DNA of 64,000 nucleotides, taken from positions 1 through 64,000 of the forward strand of contig CAZZAM010000011.1 in the NCBI GenBank assembly GCA_964652775.1, in the 5' to 3' direction. The first letter of the stretch is position 1, and each line of letters starts with the position of its first letter. This stretch comes from UBA11346 sp038060575 (GTDB lineage Bacteria; Planctomycetota; UBA11346). Of this stretch, positions 1-7,345 are shown piece by piece. Made by a program: the position numbers and the translations under genes. The notes below the pieces were generated by a model. It saw only the letters and a list, made by a program, of their open reading frames with translations, was not told the origin of the DNA and searched no databases.

Positions 1-40
1 CAGCCAAGAATATCGGCGTATGTCCAGAACGAAGTTTCAT
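1..40 (-). CDS. Start of a further integron cassette gene (partial)
   Basis: Only the first 13 codons are inside the window (ATG at 40, protein begins MKLRSGHTP). The ATG lies 6 bases inside the attC boundary, the same placement as the other cassette genes, so this is probably the seventh cassette gene. No function can be assigned from so short a piece. Confidence 0.45.
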   Translation of the reverse strand, partial: MKLRSGHTPIFLA

Positions 41-45
41 CTTTT

Positions 46-177
46 GGCTAACATATAGATACTGGGGGCACATGGCTGAGCGACATGGTGCGCGAATCTA
101 ACGTTGAAGGCAATTGGAACAAGAACCGTTGTTTGGAACACACAAGTCATGTGCTCCCAGTTAGCGACTGGTTAGCC
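46..177 (-). other. attC recombination site 1 (short form)
   Basis: The outer core sites are GGCTAAC (46-52) and GTTAGCC (171-177), matching the RYYYAAC/GTTRRRY consensus of integron attC sites. The arms next to them pair (CTGGGGGCACATG with CATGTGCTCCCAG). The 132-bp length and sequence match attC5 almost throughout. It closes the cassette holding the gene at 187-597, read on the minus strand. Confidence 0.88.
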
Positions 178-186
178 CAATAATGA

Positions 187-597
187 TTATTTAATTATTT
201 GTAGTTTTTCGTCTAACTTAAACGTCAACGCATTCCAATTTATCAATGCATTGCTACCATTATATTCAGTTATTTCACAAACACTGATCACAAATTTAAT
301 TGCAACTTCTGGGGCTTTTTCACCTGGAACCCTTCTTTTCCCAAGAGGTGGCGATACTTCAACATGACAATCAACATTATTAATGTTGTACTTTTCCTTA
401 ATATAGGCAATGACAGATAGTTTAACTGCGGCCATTTCTTTTTCGGAAATTGAGGCGTCGTTCTTGGTTTTCCAGATCCAATTATCTCTAACCTCTTTCG
501 GAGCTTCAAATTTAATTCCGCTATTTATACCAGTGCCAATATTATCGGAACCAGGCAGTAGAACCGATAACAGCAAGAGCATTATAATGCTTTTCAT
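187..597 (-). CDS. Cassette-encoded small secreted protein, unknown function
   Basis: A 136-residue protein. The frame is open further upstream, but that part lies in attC2, so the ATG at 597 is preferred; it gives MKSIIMLLLLSVLLPG, a clear signal peptide. There is no lipobox cysteine. The mature part is a mix of charged and aromatic residues ending in a predicted beta-rich stretch (NALINWNALTFKLDEK). I do not recognise the family. It is AT-rich compared with the backbone, as expected of a cassette gene. Its stop is 9 bases from attC1, so the gene fills its cassette. There is no dedicated promoter that I can see; expression would depend on read-through from the integrase side or on a weak internal promoter. 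Confidence 0.75.
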   Translation of the reverse strand: MKSIIMLLLLSVLLPGSDNIGTGINSGIKFEAPKEVRDNWIWKTKNDASISEKEMAAVKLSVIAYIKEKYNINNVDCHVEVSPPLGKRRVPGEKAPEVAIKFVISVCEITEYNGSNALINWNALTFKLDEKLQIIK

Positions 598-611
598 AGT
601 GTTTTCTTCAG

Positions 612-828
612 GGCTAACATTGAGGTACTGGGGGCACATGGCAGGGCGACATGGTGCGCGAGGTTAAGGCGGAAGGCAATCGGAGCAACAACCGAGGCCA
701 TGTAAGCAAAATTGCGGCGTACCGCAGCGCCACGTTAAAACAGAGACGAGGAACGCCGCTATTTTGGTTATATGGCCGGCCACCTGGAAAAACAAGGTCA
801 TGTGCTCCCAGTTAGCGACTGGTTAGGC
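612..828 (-). other. attC recombination site 2 (long form)
   Basis: Core sites are GGCTAAC (612-618) and GTTAGGC (822-828). It has the same outer arms as attC1 but carries an extra internal inverted repeat, in which GTAAGCAAAATTGCGGCGT pairs with ACGCCGC-TATTTTGGTTA. The internal stem differs in sequence from that of attC3 and attC4 yet still pairs. Confidence 0.87.
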
Positions 829-852
829 CAATGCGCAACAATATTTTCACAT

Positions 853-1101
853 CTATTTAGGGCGTATTCCATAATTTGATTCCCCAATTAGAGAAGTATT
901 AGAATATGAAATGCCCCAAAGTGTTGCAATTGATCCGACAGATAAAGCACTATAAACCAACCAGAAATATAATATTTTCTTTTTATTACGACTGATAACC
1001 GTTTTATTTTTATAGTTCCTTAGTAACCATATTACTGCGAAAACAAGAACCACTTGGCATAATACATATATCGCATAGACCATTAACATCACATAATACA
1101 T
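853..1101 (-). CDS. Cassette-encoded small membrane protein, unknown function
   Basis: An 82-residue protein. The open frame runs into attC3, so the ATG at 1101 (MYYVMLMVYAIY) is taken as start; the later ATG of MLMVY is also possible. Two hydrophobic segments are visible: residues about 3-25 (VYAIYVLCQVVLVFAVIWLL) and about 42-65 (ILYFWLVYSALSVGSIATLW), separated by a basic loop (RNYKNKTVISRNKKK). This is the topology of a two-span inner-membrane protein with the basic loop probably in the cytoplasm. No family is recognised. The gene lies alone in its cassette between attC2 and attC3 and is AT-rich. Confidence 0.72.
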   Translation of the reverse strand: MYYVMLMVYAIYVLCQVVLVFAVIWLLRNYKNKTVISRNKKKILYFWLVYSALSVGSIATLWGISYSNTSLIGESNYGIRPK

Positions 1102-1115
1102 AGAATTTATTTCTG

Positions 1116-1326
1116 GCCTAACATATAGATACTGGGGGCACATGGCAGAGCGGCATGGTGCGCGAATCTAACGCCGAAGGCAGTTGGAACAAGACCGAGC
1201 GCAAGTAAGCAAAATCATAGCGTACCGGAATGAGCGAAGCGAAATGAGGAACGCGTTGATTTTGGTTACTGAAGCGGCCATCTGGAACACAAAAGTCATG
1301 GGCTCCCAGTTAGCGGCTGGTTAGCC
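1116..1326 (-). other. attC recombination site 3 (long form)
   Basis: Core sites are GCCTAAC (1116-1122) and GTTAGCC (1320-1326). The 211-bp long form carries the internal stem GTAAGCAAAATCATAGCGTA / TACG..GTTGATTTTGGTTAC. It is near-identical to attC4 over most of its length. The stop codon of the gene at 1321-1560 overlaps the GTTAGCC box. Confidence 0.88.
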
Positions 1327-1560
1327 ATCGGATTTCACGTCAACCGGCAGAATAGCAATTTCCACACCCTGAGAAGTAAATCTGCAAAACCCGTCGATAT
1401 TGGAAATTTCAACTGGCGAATCAGGTGGTAATTCCTGTAGTTTCTTCACAAGTACACAAACGGCAGAATATAGATTTTCTGGATACCGGGTGAGGTCTGT
1501 TTCCCAATTTCGTTTCCGGTTTGAATATACATTAAGGTAATGAGCAGCAGAAAGCGTCAC
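1321..1560 (-). CDS. Cassette-encoded small soluble protein, unknown function
   Basis: A 79-residue protein starting with GTG at 1560, six bases beyond the attC4 core; no internal ATG is available. It has no signal peptide or membrane segment. The C-terminal half (PVEISNIDGFCRFTSQGVEIAILPVDVK) looks like alternating beta strands; the N-terminal half is polar. The TAA stop is supplied by the attC3 core itself, so the gene uses the whole cassette. I do not recognise a family. The GTG start without an upstream purine-rich site makes the exact start uncertain. Confidence 0.6.
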   Translation of the reverse strand: MTLSAAHYLNVYSNRKRNWETDLTRYPENLYSAVCVLVKKLQELPPDSPVEISNIDGFCRFTSQGVEIAILPVDVKSDG

Positions 1561-1568
1561 GTGGAGAT

Positions 1569-1779
1569 GGCTAACATTGAGGTACTGGGGGCACGTGGCA
1601 GGGCGACATCGTTCGCGAATCTAACGCTGAAGGCAATTGGAACAAGACCGAGCGCAAGTAAGCAAAATCATAGCGTACCGGAACGAGCGCAGCGAAGTGA
1701 GGTACGCGTTGATTTTGGTTACTGGAGCGGGCATCTGGAACACAAAAGTCATGTGCTCCCAGTTAGCGGCTGGTTAGCC
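1569..1779 (-). other. attC recombination site 4 (long form)
   Basis: Core sites are GGCTAAC (1569-1575) and GTTAGCC (1773-1779). It is 211 bp and near-identical to attC3, including the internal pairing stem. It ends the cassette of the gene at 1787-2035. Confidence 0.88.
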
Positions 1780-1786
1780 CAATTTC

Positions 1787-2035
1787 CTATCCCGGATTTG
1801 GCATGATAGAGTGCGCCCATTCTGCGAAGAAATATAAAATGAAAGCGAGTATTCCTATAATGGTTGAGATCGATGCCAAGATGATCCCTATTGTTGCACA
1901 AGAATTTGCATCCGTGTTATTGCCAAACTTTTTTATAGTTATCCAGTTTACAATTAGACCGATTACAGGGACAAGGCAGGAAATAATGCAGAATACACCA
2001 AGAGTCGTTCCCTGCTGGATTTTACCATTATCCAT
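1787..2035 (-). CDS. Cassette-encoded two-span membrane protein (DUF4190-like)
   Basis: An 82-residue protein beginning MDNGKIQQGTTLGVFC, ATG at 2035, five bases inside the cassette. It has two strongly hydrophobic segments, residues about 12-32 (LGVFCIISCLVPVIGLIVNW) and about 47-70 (CATIGIILASISTIIGILAF). The pattern of a first span, a short polar loop with Asn/Asp, and a second Gly/Ile-rich span resembles small DUF4190-type membrane proteins; this is a resemblance, not an identification. The TAG/TAA end lies 8 bases before attC4. Like its neighbours it is AT-rich and alone in its cassette. Confidence 0.72.
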   Translation of the reverse strand: MDNGKIQQGTTLGVFCIISCLVPVIGLIVNWITIKKFGNNTDANSCATIGIILASISTIIGILAFILYFFAEWAHSIMPNPG

Positions 2036-2039
2036 ACAG

Positions 2040-2171
2040 GGCTAACATAAAGGTACTGGGGGCACATGGCTAAGCGACATGGTGCGCGAATCTAACGTTG
2101 AAGGCAACCGGAGCAAACAGCGTTGCCTGGAAACCATAAGTCATGTGCTCCCAGTTAGCGGCTGGTTAGGC
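2040..2171 (-). other. attC recombination site 5 (short form)
   Basis: Core sites are GGCTAAC (2040-2046) and GTTAGGC (2165-2171). The 132-bp short form matches attC1, without the internal stem insertion of the long forms. It ends the cassette of the secreted-protein gene at 2187-2591. Confidence 0.88.
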
Positions 2172-2186
2172 CTTTGATATATAGTG

Positions 2187-2591
2187 TCACGGGACTTGCG
2201 CGAGTTTCCTGTGTATTTTGTCGATTACATCCAGTTTCGTTTCTTTATTTATAATTACGACATTGTCGCTATCTGATTCCTTTTTGATTATATATAGAAT
2301 ACTATTGGACAACATACATGTTAAATTCGACTTCTCTGTATTTATTAACAGTATTTGTTGGTATTTATTGTTTGATTTTACATAGAATACATTTTCCAGG
2401 CTTCTTTTTTCACCTCCATTATCTTTTATTAAGTGGAGGATGGTATATGGACTATAATCATGTGTATTTATATCGTAAGCTGCCTTTGCTGTCTTACCGT
2501 TCTTTTCGACATCTTCATAAGTTAATATGCCATCTTGGGCACAGATAGCTGTGCTAAATAGAATGGATAATAATAATAATAATACCTTCAT
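2187..2591 (-). CDS. Cassette-encoded small exported protein, unknown function
   Basis: A 134-residue protein. The start at 2591 (MKVLLLLLSILFSTAICAQDG) is chosen because the upstream in-frame ATG lies inside attC6. It has a typical signal peptide with probable cleavage after AICA. The mature part has an acidic/basic mix and a C-terminal segment VVIINKETKLDVIDKIHRKL that may be helical. No family is recognised. Together with the genes at 187-597 and 853-1101, this makes secreted or membrane proteins the main class of cassette cargo here. Confidence 0.74.
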   Translation of the reverse strand: MKVLLLLLSILFSTAICAQDGILTYEDVEKNGKTAKAAYDINTHDYSPYTILHLIKDNGGEKRSLENVFYVKSNNKYQQILLINTEKSNLTCMLSNSILYIIKKESDSDNVVIINKETKLDVIDKIHRKLAQVP

Positions 2592-2600
2592 AATTATATG

Positions 2601-2721
2601 GCCTAACATTGTTTAGTGGTTTGTACGAGGTGAATAAACATGAAATGCGGTCTGTACGAGGCAACTAAATAGTTTAGTTTGCTGGCACGAGGTTATAACA
2701 ACCACTAGGACCGTGTTAGGG
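2601..2721 (-). other. attC recombination site 6 (divergent type)
   Basis: The boxes are GCCTAAC (2601-2607) and GTTAGGG (2715-2721). The sequence is unrelated to attC1-5, but the arms pair: CCTAACA-GTT-TAGTGGTT-GT with ACAACCACTAGGACCGTGTTAGG. The middle has three spaced CACGAGG/TACGAGG words. It lies after the toxin-antitoxin cassette nearest the integrase, so that cassette probably came from a different attC lineage. Confidence 0.7.
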
Positions 2722-2794
2722 TGTGTTGGAGAGCCGATTAAGGCAAGATCCAAGACAGCGCGATGGGGAGTCATGATCATGGAGAACAAGCCGT

Positions 2795-2989
2795 TTACAA
2801 AACAGCCACTCGTGATGACTTCCGCGCCAACTTCATCAAATTCCGAAGCGCCTTGTTGACAGCACTCGAATTTGGGAAGGCCTTCTGAACATCAGGCTCA
2901 AGAGCGACCAGGTTGGTGCCCTGCCGATATCGAGATGCATATTTACCACGAATTCCGTGTGAAAAATTATAGGTGGAGCGCATGTTCAT
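2795..2989 (-). CDS. BrnA-like antitoxin of the first cassette
   Basis: A 64-residue protein that overlaps the end of the BrnT-like gene by 4 bases (ATGA), the usual arrangement in brnTA operons. Visible features are MRSTYNFSHGIRGKYASRYR at the N-terminus and a short C-terminal helix (NSSAVNKALRNLMKLAR) that could be a DNA-binding or toxin-binding element. The N-terminal words resemble small antitoxins found beside DUF497 toxins. In the known family the antitoxin binds BrnT and represses the operon. The assignment rests mostly on the neighbour. Toxin-antitoxin pairs are common in chromosomal integrons and may stabilise the array. Confidence 0.65.
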   Translation of the reverse strand: MNMRSTYNFSHGIRGKYASRYRQGTNLVALEPDVQKAFPNSSAVNKALRNLMKLARKSSRVAVL

Positions 2990-3273
2990 TCCTCTTCGTT
3001 ATATTGGTGGACTTCTGTCCGGTTCGCCTTGCGAGCGCTGATAATTCGAATAGCGCCGTCCCGGTCAGCATGCGAAACAACGACGACGCGCAATTTGCCC
3101 GTTTGACCTATGGTCACTTCTCGCCGCTCATCTCCACCATGGTCTGGGTCAGGAACGGTTATGGCCATAACATCTCCAAACACTTGCGCAGCCTCTTCAA
3201 ACGAAATTCCGTGTTTCTGTTTATTCGATAAAGACTTACCAAGGTCCCACTCAAATCGTATTCCCCTTGGCAT
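2986..3273 (-). CDS. brnT: BrnT family toxin (DUF497)
   Basis: A 95-residue protein of the usual BrnT length. It shows the family hallmarks FEWD (residues 7-10), the N-x2-KHGISFEEA-x-VF block (17-32), DPDH (42-45) and the end segment IRIISARKANRTEVHQY. BrnT is a small ribonuclease of the RelE-like fold that blocks translation until bound by BrnA. The ATG at 3273 is followed in the same operon by the antitoxin gene. This is the first cassette after the integrase, the position closest to a cassette promoter. No active-site residue appears to be missing, so the toxin is probably intact. Confidence 0.85.
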   Translation of the reverse strand: MPRGIRFEWDLGKSLSNKQKHGISFEEAAQVFGDVMAITVPDPDHGGDERREVTIGQTGKLRVVVVSHADRDGAIRIISARKANRTEVHQYNEEE

Positions 3274-3290
3274 AGTGGTGGTTTATCCGC

Positions 3291-3297
3291 GCCTAAT
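3291..3297 (-). other. Possible attI-side cassette boundary
   Basis: On the minus strand the sequence ATTAGGC occurs here, 17 bases before the toxin ATG. TTAGGC is how other cassettes in this array begin, but the base before it is A where integron core sites have G. It could be a mutated attI core, or the first operon could be fixed rather than a true cassette. Confidence 0.3.
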
Positions 3298-3358
3298 GTG
3301 TTGTAAACGCCACAGTTAGCTCATCGGGTAAGGTCGGTGTTCAGAGACCGAAATGAAC

Positions 3359-3386
3359 TTGTGATACAGACCAATTCTGTTATAGG
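3359..3386 (+). promoter_or_regulatory. Possible integrase promoter
   Basis: TTGTGA (3359-3364) and TATAGG (3381-3386) are separated by 16 bases and end 6 bases before the integrase ATG. If used, the transcript would be nearly leaderless. No Shine-Dalgarno sequence precedes the ATG, which fits. Evidence is the spacing only. Confidence 0.25.
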
Positions 3387-3392
3387 GTCTAT

Positions 3393-4439
3393 ATGGATAC
3401 ATCCGAAGATCGCGCGGTTTCGTCCCCCTCGGATGGGTTCGATCGGGGCGAAAACGCTGGGCATCGGATTCCGTTAGCTGAAATGGGGCAGGCGATTGAG
3501 GCAGCCTGCTTGCTGCGGCGGTTTTCGCGGCGGACGGTGCCGGTGTATGTAGGTTGGGCGCGGCGGTTCGTAGTGTTCCATGGCAACCGACACCCGGATG
3601 AACTGGGCGCGGCGGCAGTAACGGCATTTTTGTCCGACTTGGCGGTGCGTGGGCATGTGTCGGCGTCAACACAGAACCAGGCGCTGCAGGCATTGATCTT
3701 TCTGTACGGGACGGTTTTAGAGCGACCCTTGCCCGAGGCGGCGATTCGCGCGGTACGGGCGCGTCGGCCGATGCGACTGCCGATCGTGCTGACACGTGCG
3801 CAAGTAACTGCGTTCTTTCAACACATCACCGGGCAGGCGCGACTGATCGCGTTGCTGCAATATGGCAGCGGACTGCGGCTGATGGAGGCGCTCCGACTGC
3901 GCGTGAAGGATCTCGATCTCGAACAGCGAATGCTTTTGGTTCGTCACGGGAAGGGCGGCAAGGATCGCATGGTGCCGTTGCCGGCGGTTGCGCTGGCACC
4001 GTTACGCGAGTTATTGAGCGAGCGACATCAGCAGCACCGAGTGGACCTTGAGCAGGGTCACGGCGACGTGCATCTGCCCGAGGCGCTGGTTCGACGCACG
4101 CCGGGGACGGCTTCACGTTGGGCGTGGCAGTATGTATTCGCCAGCACGCGACTCAGTCGCGATCCCGCCGATCAACGACTCAAACGTCATCACCTGGATG
4201 ATCACCATATTCAGTCAGTGTATCGCATCGCGTTTCGTCAGGCTGGGATCGATGTGCCTGCCTGTACGCATACACTGCGCCATTGTTTTGCGACACATCT
4301 GCTGGAGCGCGGTCAAGATCTGCGCTCGATTCAGGAACTGCTCGGACACAGCGATATTAGTACGACGATGATTTACACCCATGTCTCGACGCGCGGTCCC
4401 GGCGGCGTGGCGAGTCCGGCGGATGATTTGCAGTGGTGA
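3393..4439 (+). CDS. intI: Integron integrase (tyrosine recombinase)
   Basis: A 348-residue protein. The N-terminal SAM-like core-binding domain covers residues about 30-115 and the catalytic domain about 130-330. Catalytic residues seen are R162 (GSGLRLMEAL), H293 and R296 (THTLRHCFATHL), H319 (LLGHSDI) and Y328 (MIYTHV). The segment LKRHHLDDHHIQSVYRIAF (263-281) before the HLR box is the additional domain that separates IntI from XerC/D. The gene is transcribed away from the cassette array, as in other integrons. It would catalyse attI x attC and attC x attC recombination of folded single-stranded attC sites. No frameshift is seen. An internal ATG (residue 31) is a possible alternative start. 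Confidence 0.93.
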   Translation: MDTSEDRAVSSPSDGFDRGENAGHRIPLAEMGQAIEAACLLRRFSRRTVPVYVGWARRFVVFHGNRHPDELGAAAVTAFLSDLAVRGHVSASTQNQALQALIFLYGTVLERPLPEAAIRAVRARRPMRLPIVLTRAQVTAFFQHITGQARLIALLQYGSGLRLMEALRLRVKDLDLEQRMLLVRHGKGGKDRMVPLPAVALAPLRELLSERHQQHRVDLEQGHGDVHLPEALVRRTPGTASRWAWQYVFASTRLSRDPADQRLKRHHLDDHHIQSVYRIAFRQAGIDVPACTHTLRHCFATHLLERGQDLRSIQELLGHSDISTTMIYTHVSTRGPGGVASPADDLQW

Positions 4440-4466
4440 GGCTGGAAGCTGGAGGCTAGAGGCACA

Positions 4467-4493
4467 ATCCCAGACGATGTCCTGGGCTGGGAT
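4467..4493. terminator. Hairpin between convergent genes
   Basis: ATCCCAG (4467-4473) pairs with CTGGGAT (4487-4493) between the convergent ends of the integrase and the gene at 4526-7345. The CTGGGAT end also appears at the long inverted repeat 40833-40985. There is no U-tract, so a terminator role is only suggested by position. GCTGGAAGCTGGAGGCTAG just upstream (4441-4459) recurs at 9800 and 59020. Confidence 0.4.
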
Positions 4494-4525
4494 AACTCTA
4501 AGCGCCGCAGCACGTAGCTCCTCGC

Positions 4526-7345
4526 CTACGGCTGCCGTTCGATTACCACGCCGTTGCGAACATCGTGGGCGAAGCATTCGCGCAATACGTGGCCGCGACT
4601 GATTTCGTCGCGCAGAGCTTGCGTAATTGTCAGCGGAATTCCGGGTTTGAGCAAACCGAGATCGACTGGGCGGTTGGCTTCGACGTTGATGCTGTCGGCA
4701 AGATGGGCGATGGGCGATGAACGCGTGACGTAGCTGCCGTCAGCGGTGACACAGGCGTAACCGATGCTCGCCTCCAGACGGTAGCGACCAGGAGGGAGAT
4801 CCGTGAAACGAGCGGCGCGGCCTTGGGCAGATGTTTCGCCGCTGGCGAACACGATGGCGCGTCTGCTGCGTGCGGCGATCACGTCGCTGCGCTCGGGTCG
4901 GACGCGAAGAGTCGATACGGCCTTGTCACCGATCAGCCGCAACTCAAGCCAGGTACCGTCGTGATTGGGATCAGCGCAGAACGTGGCCAGATCAACGCGT
5001 CCGCTCACCGTACCGGTACCCTCGGGAACGGCGATTTTACTCACTTTGGTAGGATTTGCGTACGCCTTTGGCGCACCGAGTTTGGTAATGAGTGGGCTGG
5101 TGAGCGCGCTGCCGGCGCGGTGGTACGGCCAATCTGGTCGTTGGACGCGAGGTTGGATTTTCACGTCATACAAACGCCCTGGGAATGCCTGCAGAACGAA
5201 CTGACCGTTCACGTCGATCCATCCGGTTTCACAGGCGAGCGATTCATTCAACACATCGCCGGACGGACCTGAAATTATTTTCCGTCCAGCATAGGCTTGG
5301 CCGACCAACAAACGCATCTGTACCGGAGCGGCGAGGTCGAGCGCAACTGAAGCGCGACGATCCGCAGTGACCTCGACCGTGGTGACGCCTGGCGGAACCA
5401 GACCGTAGGCCTCAGCGCGTAGTTGATAGGTGCCCGGAGGCACGTCGCGGAATACGAAACGACCCTGAGGATCGACGTCGGTCGAACGCTGGGCCGTGCG
5501 ACGTTGCACATCGTGTTCAATGAGCTGGACGAGTACCCGGCCGGGATCGCTACCAGCCGGTAGGGTGACCGAGCCGTCGATGATGCAGGCGGGCGCGAGC
5601 ATCACCTGCGCCTGGCCCGCTGCGGCAGGGCTGAGCTCACAGGTCACGAACGGTGGCGTGACGTAACCGGCTTTGCTGACCACGATCTCGATTTTGCCGC
5701 TGGAAATCGCGTCGAACGTGCAACGTCCCTGCTGATCTGTGCGCAGTTGCACGATTGATTTTGCCGGTGCAGCGGCGTAAGCGAATTGCCCGACCGGGAA
5801 GACATGCACGCTGGCATCAGCAAGCGCGACGCCGGCGGCATCGCGAACGACGATCGTCAACGCTGCCATCGTTGTCGTGGCCGACGCTGTTGCCGAACGC
5901 GCCACCTCTGGCCAAGAGACTTCAGCCGTCGTCACCGTAGCTTCGGCGGTGACCTCGACAGCGGGGGTGATGACGATCTGGCCATCGGGATGGACACCGA
6001 GTACTGCATAACTGCCCGGCTGCAGCGGCCCAAGGTGCTCCGTGCCCCACGCCCATCCGTCGGAACTGATGTCTACGATCGCTTCCAACTCATACGGATT
6101 CTTTTCGATGAGCGGCACAAGGTCTTTGGTCCACGGATCAGACAAGCTGAGCGCCTTCCAACGAATGCCGCTGGCGGTGCTGCCTGGGCCAGTCTGCTTG
6201 ACGTCAATCCAACCGCCTGGTCCAACAGAAACGCGTTCAACGATCCGTGGTTGTCCCGGTTCCAGCGTGGTGGTGAAGCGCGTAATCGGCCATGCGTCGT
6301 TCACTTTCACCCCGAACTGGAATGCGCTTGGGCGAATGTCGTTGACCGCAACCCAACCGTCCTGATCGCTGATGACCTCGGTCCAATACGACTGGTTGCT
6401 CCAATACGGCATCGCGAACAGACCCCACAGTGGATCTTTTTTCATCTTCGCATCGACGGTAAATGGGAGACGCGAAAATCCGACCGCTGCCTTTTGTCCA
6501 ACCAACGGCTTGCCCAGTTGATCGACCAGTTGAATGCGGATGCTGCCGCGACCCGGCCACTTGTCGCGCAGAACAAGGCGTTCGTTGACGTGAATATCCG
6601 CACCGGAGCCGAATTCTTTGAGTGGACCAAGCACCGAGGTGAACAGTTTATGCTCAGCAACGACACGGTACACGCCGTGCGGCGAGGTCTTCATCATGAA
6701 GTCGCCCTTCGCGTCCGTATCGACGATCGCATCGGGAACGCAGATCGGCAGACGTTTTATCCGCAGTGGGATCTCGAAGAACATTGCGCCATCCATCTTG
6801 GTGAAATCGACAAGGTCGTTATGAAACAACAGCAGCGTCGATTCCGACATTTTATTGCCGGCTGGCTCGAAGACCTGTCCAGTCACCACCGTCTGTGGTG
6901 GGATCGGTATGGAGAATCGGTTTCGACCAGCACCAATCGTGGCCCTGATCGTGCGCTCACCAATCAGCGAGCGTTCCTTTCGCTCCCAACTGGTGGTGAT
7001 CGTGTATGCGCCGGGCTCGAGATCTTTGGCGAGCACCTGTCCAGCACTGTCGCTGACCGCCGTGATTTTGGTCGTCTCGGACTGACGCTGGATACGCACC
7101 AAGGTGTGACGCATGAAACTCAGACGCACCGGCAGGTCGCGCATGGGGGTTCCATCCAATCCGACGAGATCAACAATGACCTGCGCGTTCGCGAGCGTCT
7201 GCGGTGATGGGTTATTCACAGAGGATGGCTCCTGGGCTGTTGTTGTTATTGGATTGCTGCCACTGCCAGATTCCCCTCCGGGGATCAAGGCCGTCGTAGC
7301 GAGAATGAAGCAGAAAATCAAGCTGTTGGAGCAGAGGCTACGCAT
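4526..7345 (-). CDS. Large exported protein with carboxypeptidase-regulatory-like domains
   Basis: A 939-residue protein with a signal peptide (MRSLCSNSLIFCFILATTALIPG) followed by a low-complexity Ser/Thr/Pro linker. Repeated CarboxypepD_reg/prealbumin-like beta modules are visible, for example VTGQVFEPAG (about residue 155), LTIVVRDAAGVALADASV with DQQGRCTFDAI (about 500), IDGSVTLPAG with DPQGRFVFRDVPPGTYQLR (about 590-650) and GTVSGRVDL with FTDLPPGRYRLEA near the C-terminus. Such modules are structural or binding domains of the cell surface; no catalytic domain is visible. The ATG directly abuts the stop of the sigma-fusion gene upstream, so the two are almost certainly one operon, and this protein is a candidate target or partner of that sigma factor. 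Confidence 0.85.
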   Translation of the reverse strand: MRSLCSNSLIFCFILATTALIPGGESGSGSNPITTTAQEPSSVNNPSPQTLANAQVIVDLVGLDGTPMRDLPVRLSFMRHTLVRIQRQSETTKITAVSDSAGQVLAKDLEPGAYTITTSWERKERSLIGERTIRATIGAGRNRFSIPIPPQTVVTGQVFEPAGNKMSESTLLLFHNDLVDFTKMDGAMFFEIPLRIKRLPICVPDAIVDTDAKGDFMMKTSPHGVYRVVAEHKLFTSVLGPLKEFGSGADIHVNERLVLRDKWPGRGSIRIQLVDQLGKPLVGQKAAVGFSRLPFTVDAKMKKDPLWGLFAMPYWSNQSYWTEVISDQDGWVAVNDIRPSAFQFGVKVNDAWPITRFTTTLEPGQPRIVERVSVGPGGWIDVKQTGPGSTASGIRWKALSLSDPWTKDLVPLIEKNPYELEAIVDISSDGWAWGTEHLGPLQPGSYAVLGVHPDGQIVITPAVEVTAEATVTTAEVSWPEVARSATASATTTMAALTIVVRDAAGVALADASVHVFPVGQFAYAAAPAKSIVQLRTDQQGRCTFDAISSGKIEIVVSKAGYVTPPFVTCELSPAAAGQAQVMLAPACIIDGSVTLPAGSDPGRVLVQLIEHDVQRRTAQRSTDVDPQGRFVFRDVPPGTYQLRAEAYGLVPPGVTTVEVTADRRASVALDLAAPVQMRLLVGQAYAGRKIISGPSGDVLNESLACETGWIDVNGQFVLQAFPGRLYDVKIQPRVQRPDWPYHRAGSALTSPLITKLGAPKAYANPTKVSKIAVPEGTGTVSGRVDLATFCADPNHDGTWLELRLIGDKAVSTLRVRPERSDVIAARSRRAIVFASGETSAQGRAARFTDLPPGRYRLEASIGYACVTADGSYVTRSSPIAHLADSINVEANRPVDLGLLKPGIPLTITQALRDEISRGHVLRECFAHDVRNGVVIERQP

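Noticed and set aside
46..2721. CRISPR-like regularly spaced repeats
   Set aside because: Repeats are 120-217 bp with complete genes between them, have integron core sites and pairing arms, and stand beside an integrase gene.
5786..7207. Long open frame (473 codons) opposite the exported repeat protein gene
   Set aside because: It lies antisense to a gene with a signal peptide and clear domains; its composition (Arg/His/Asp-rich) is that of a complementary-strand shadow in GC-rich DNA.
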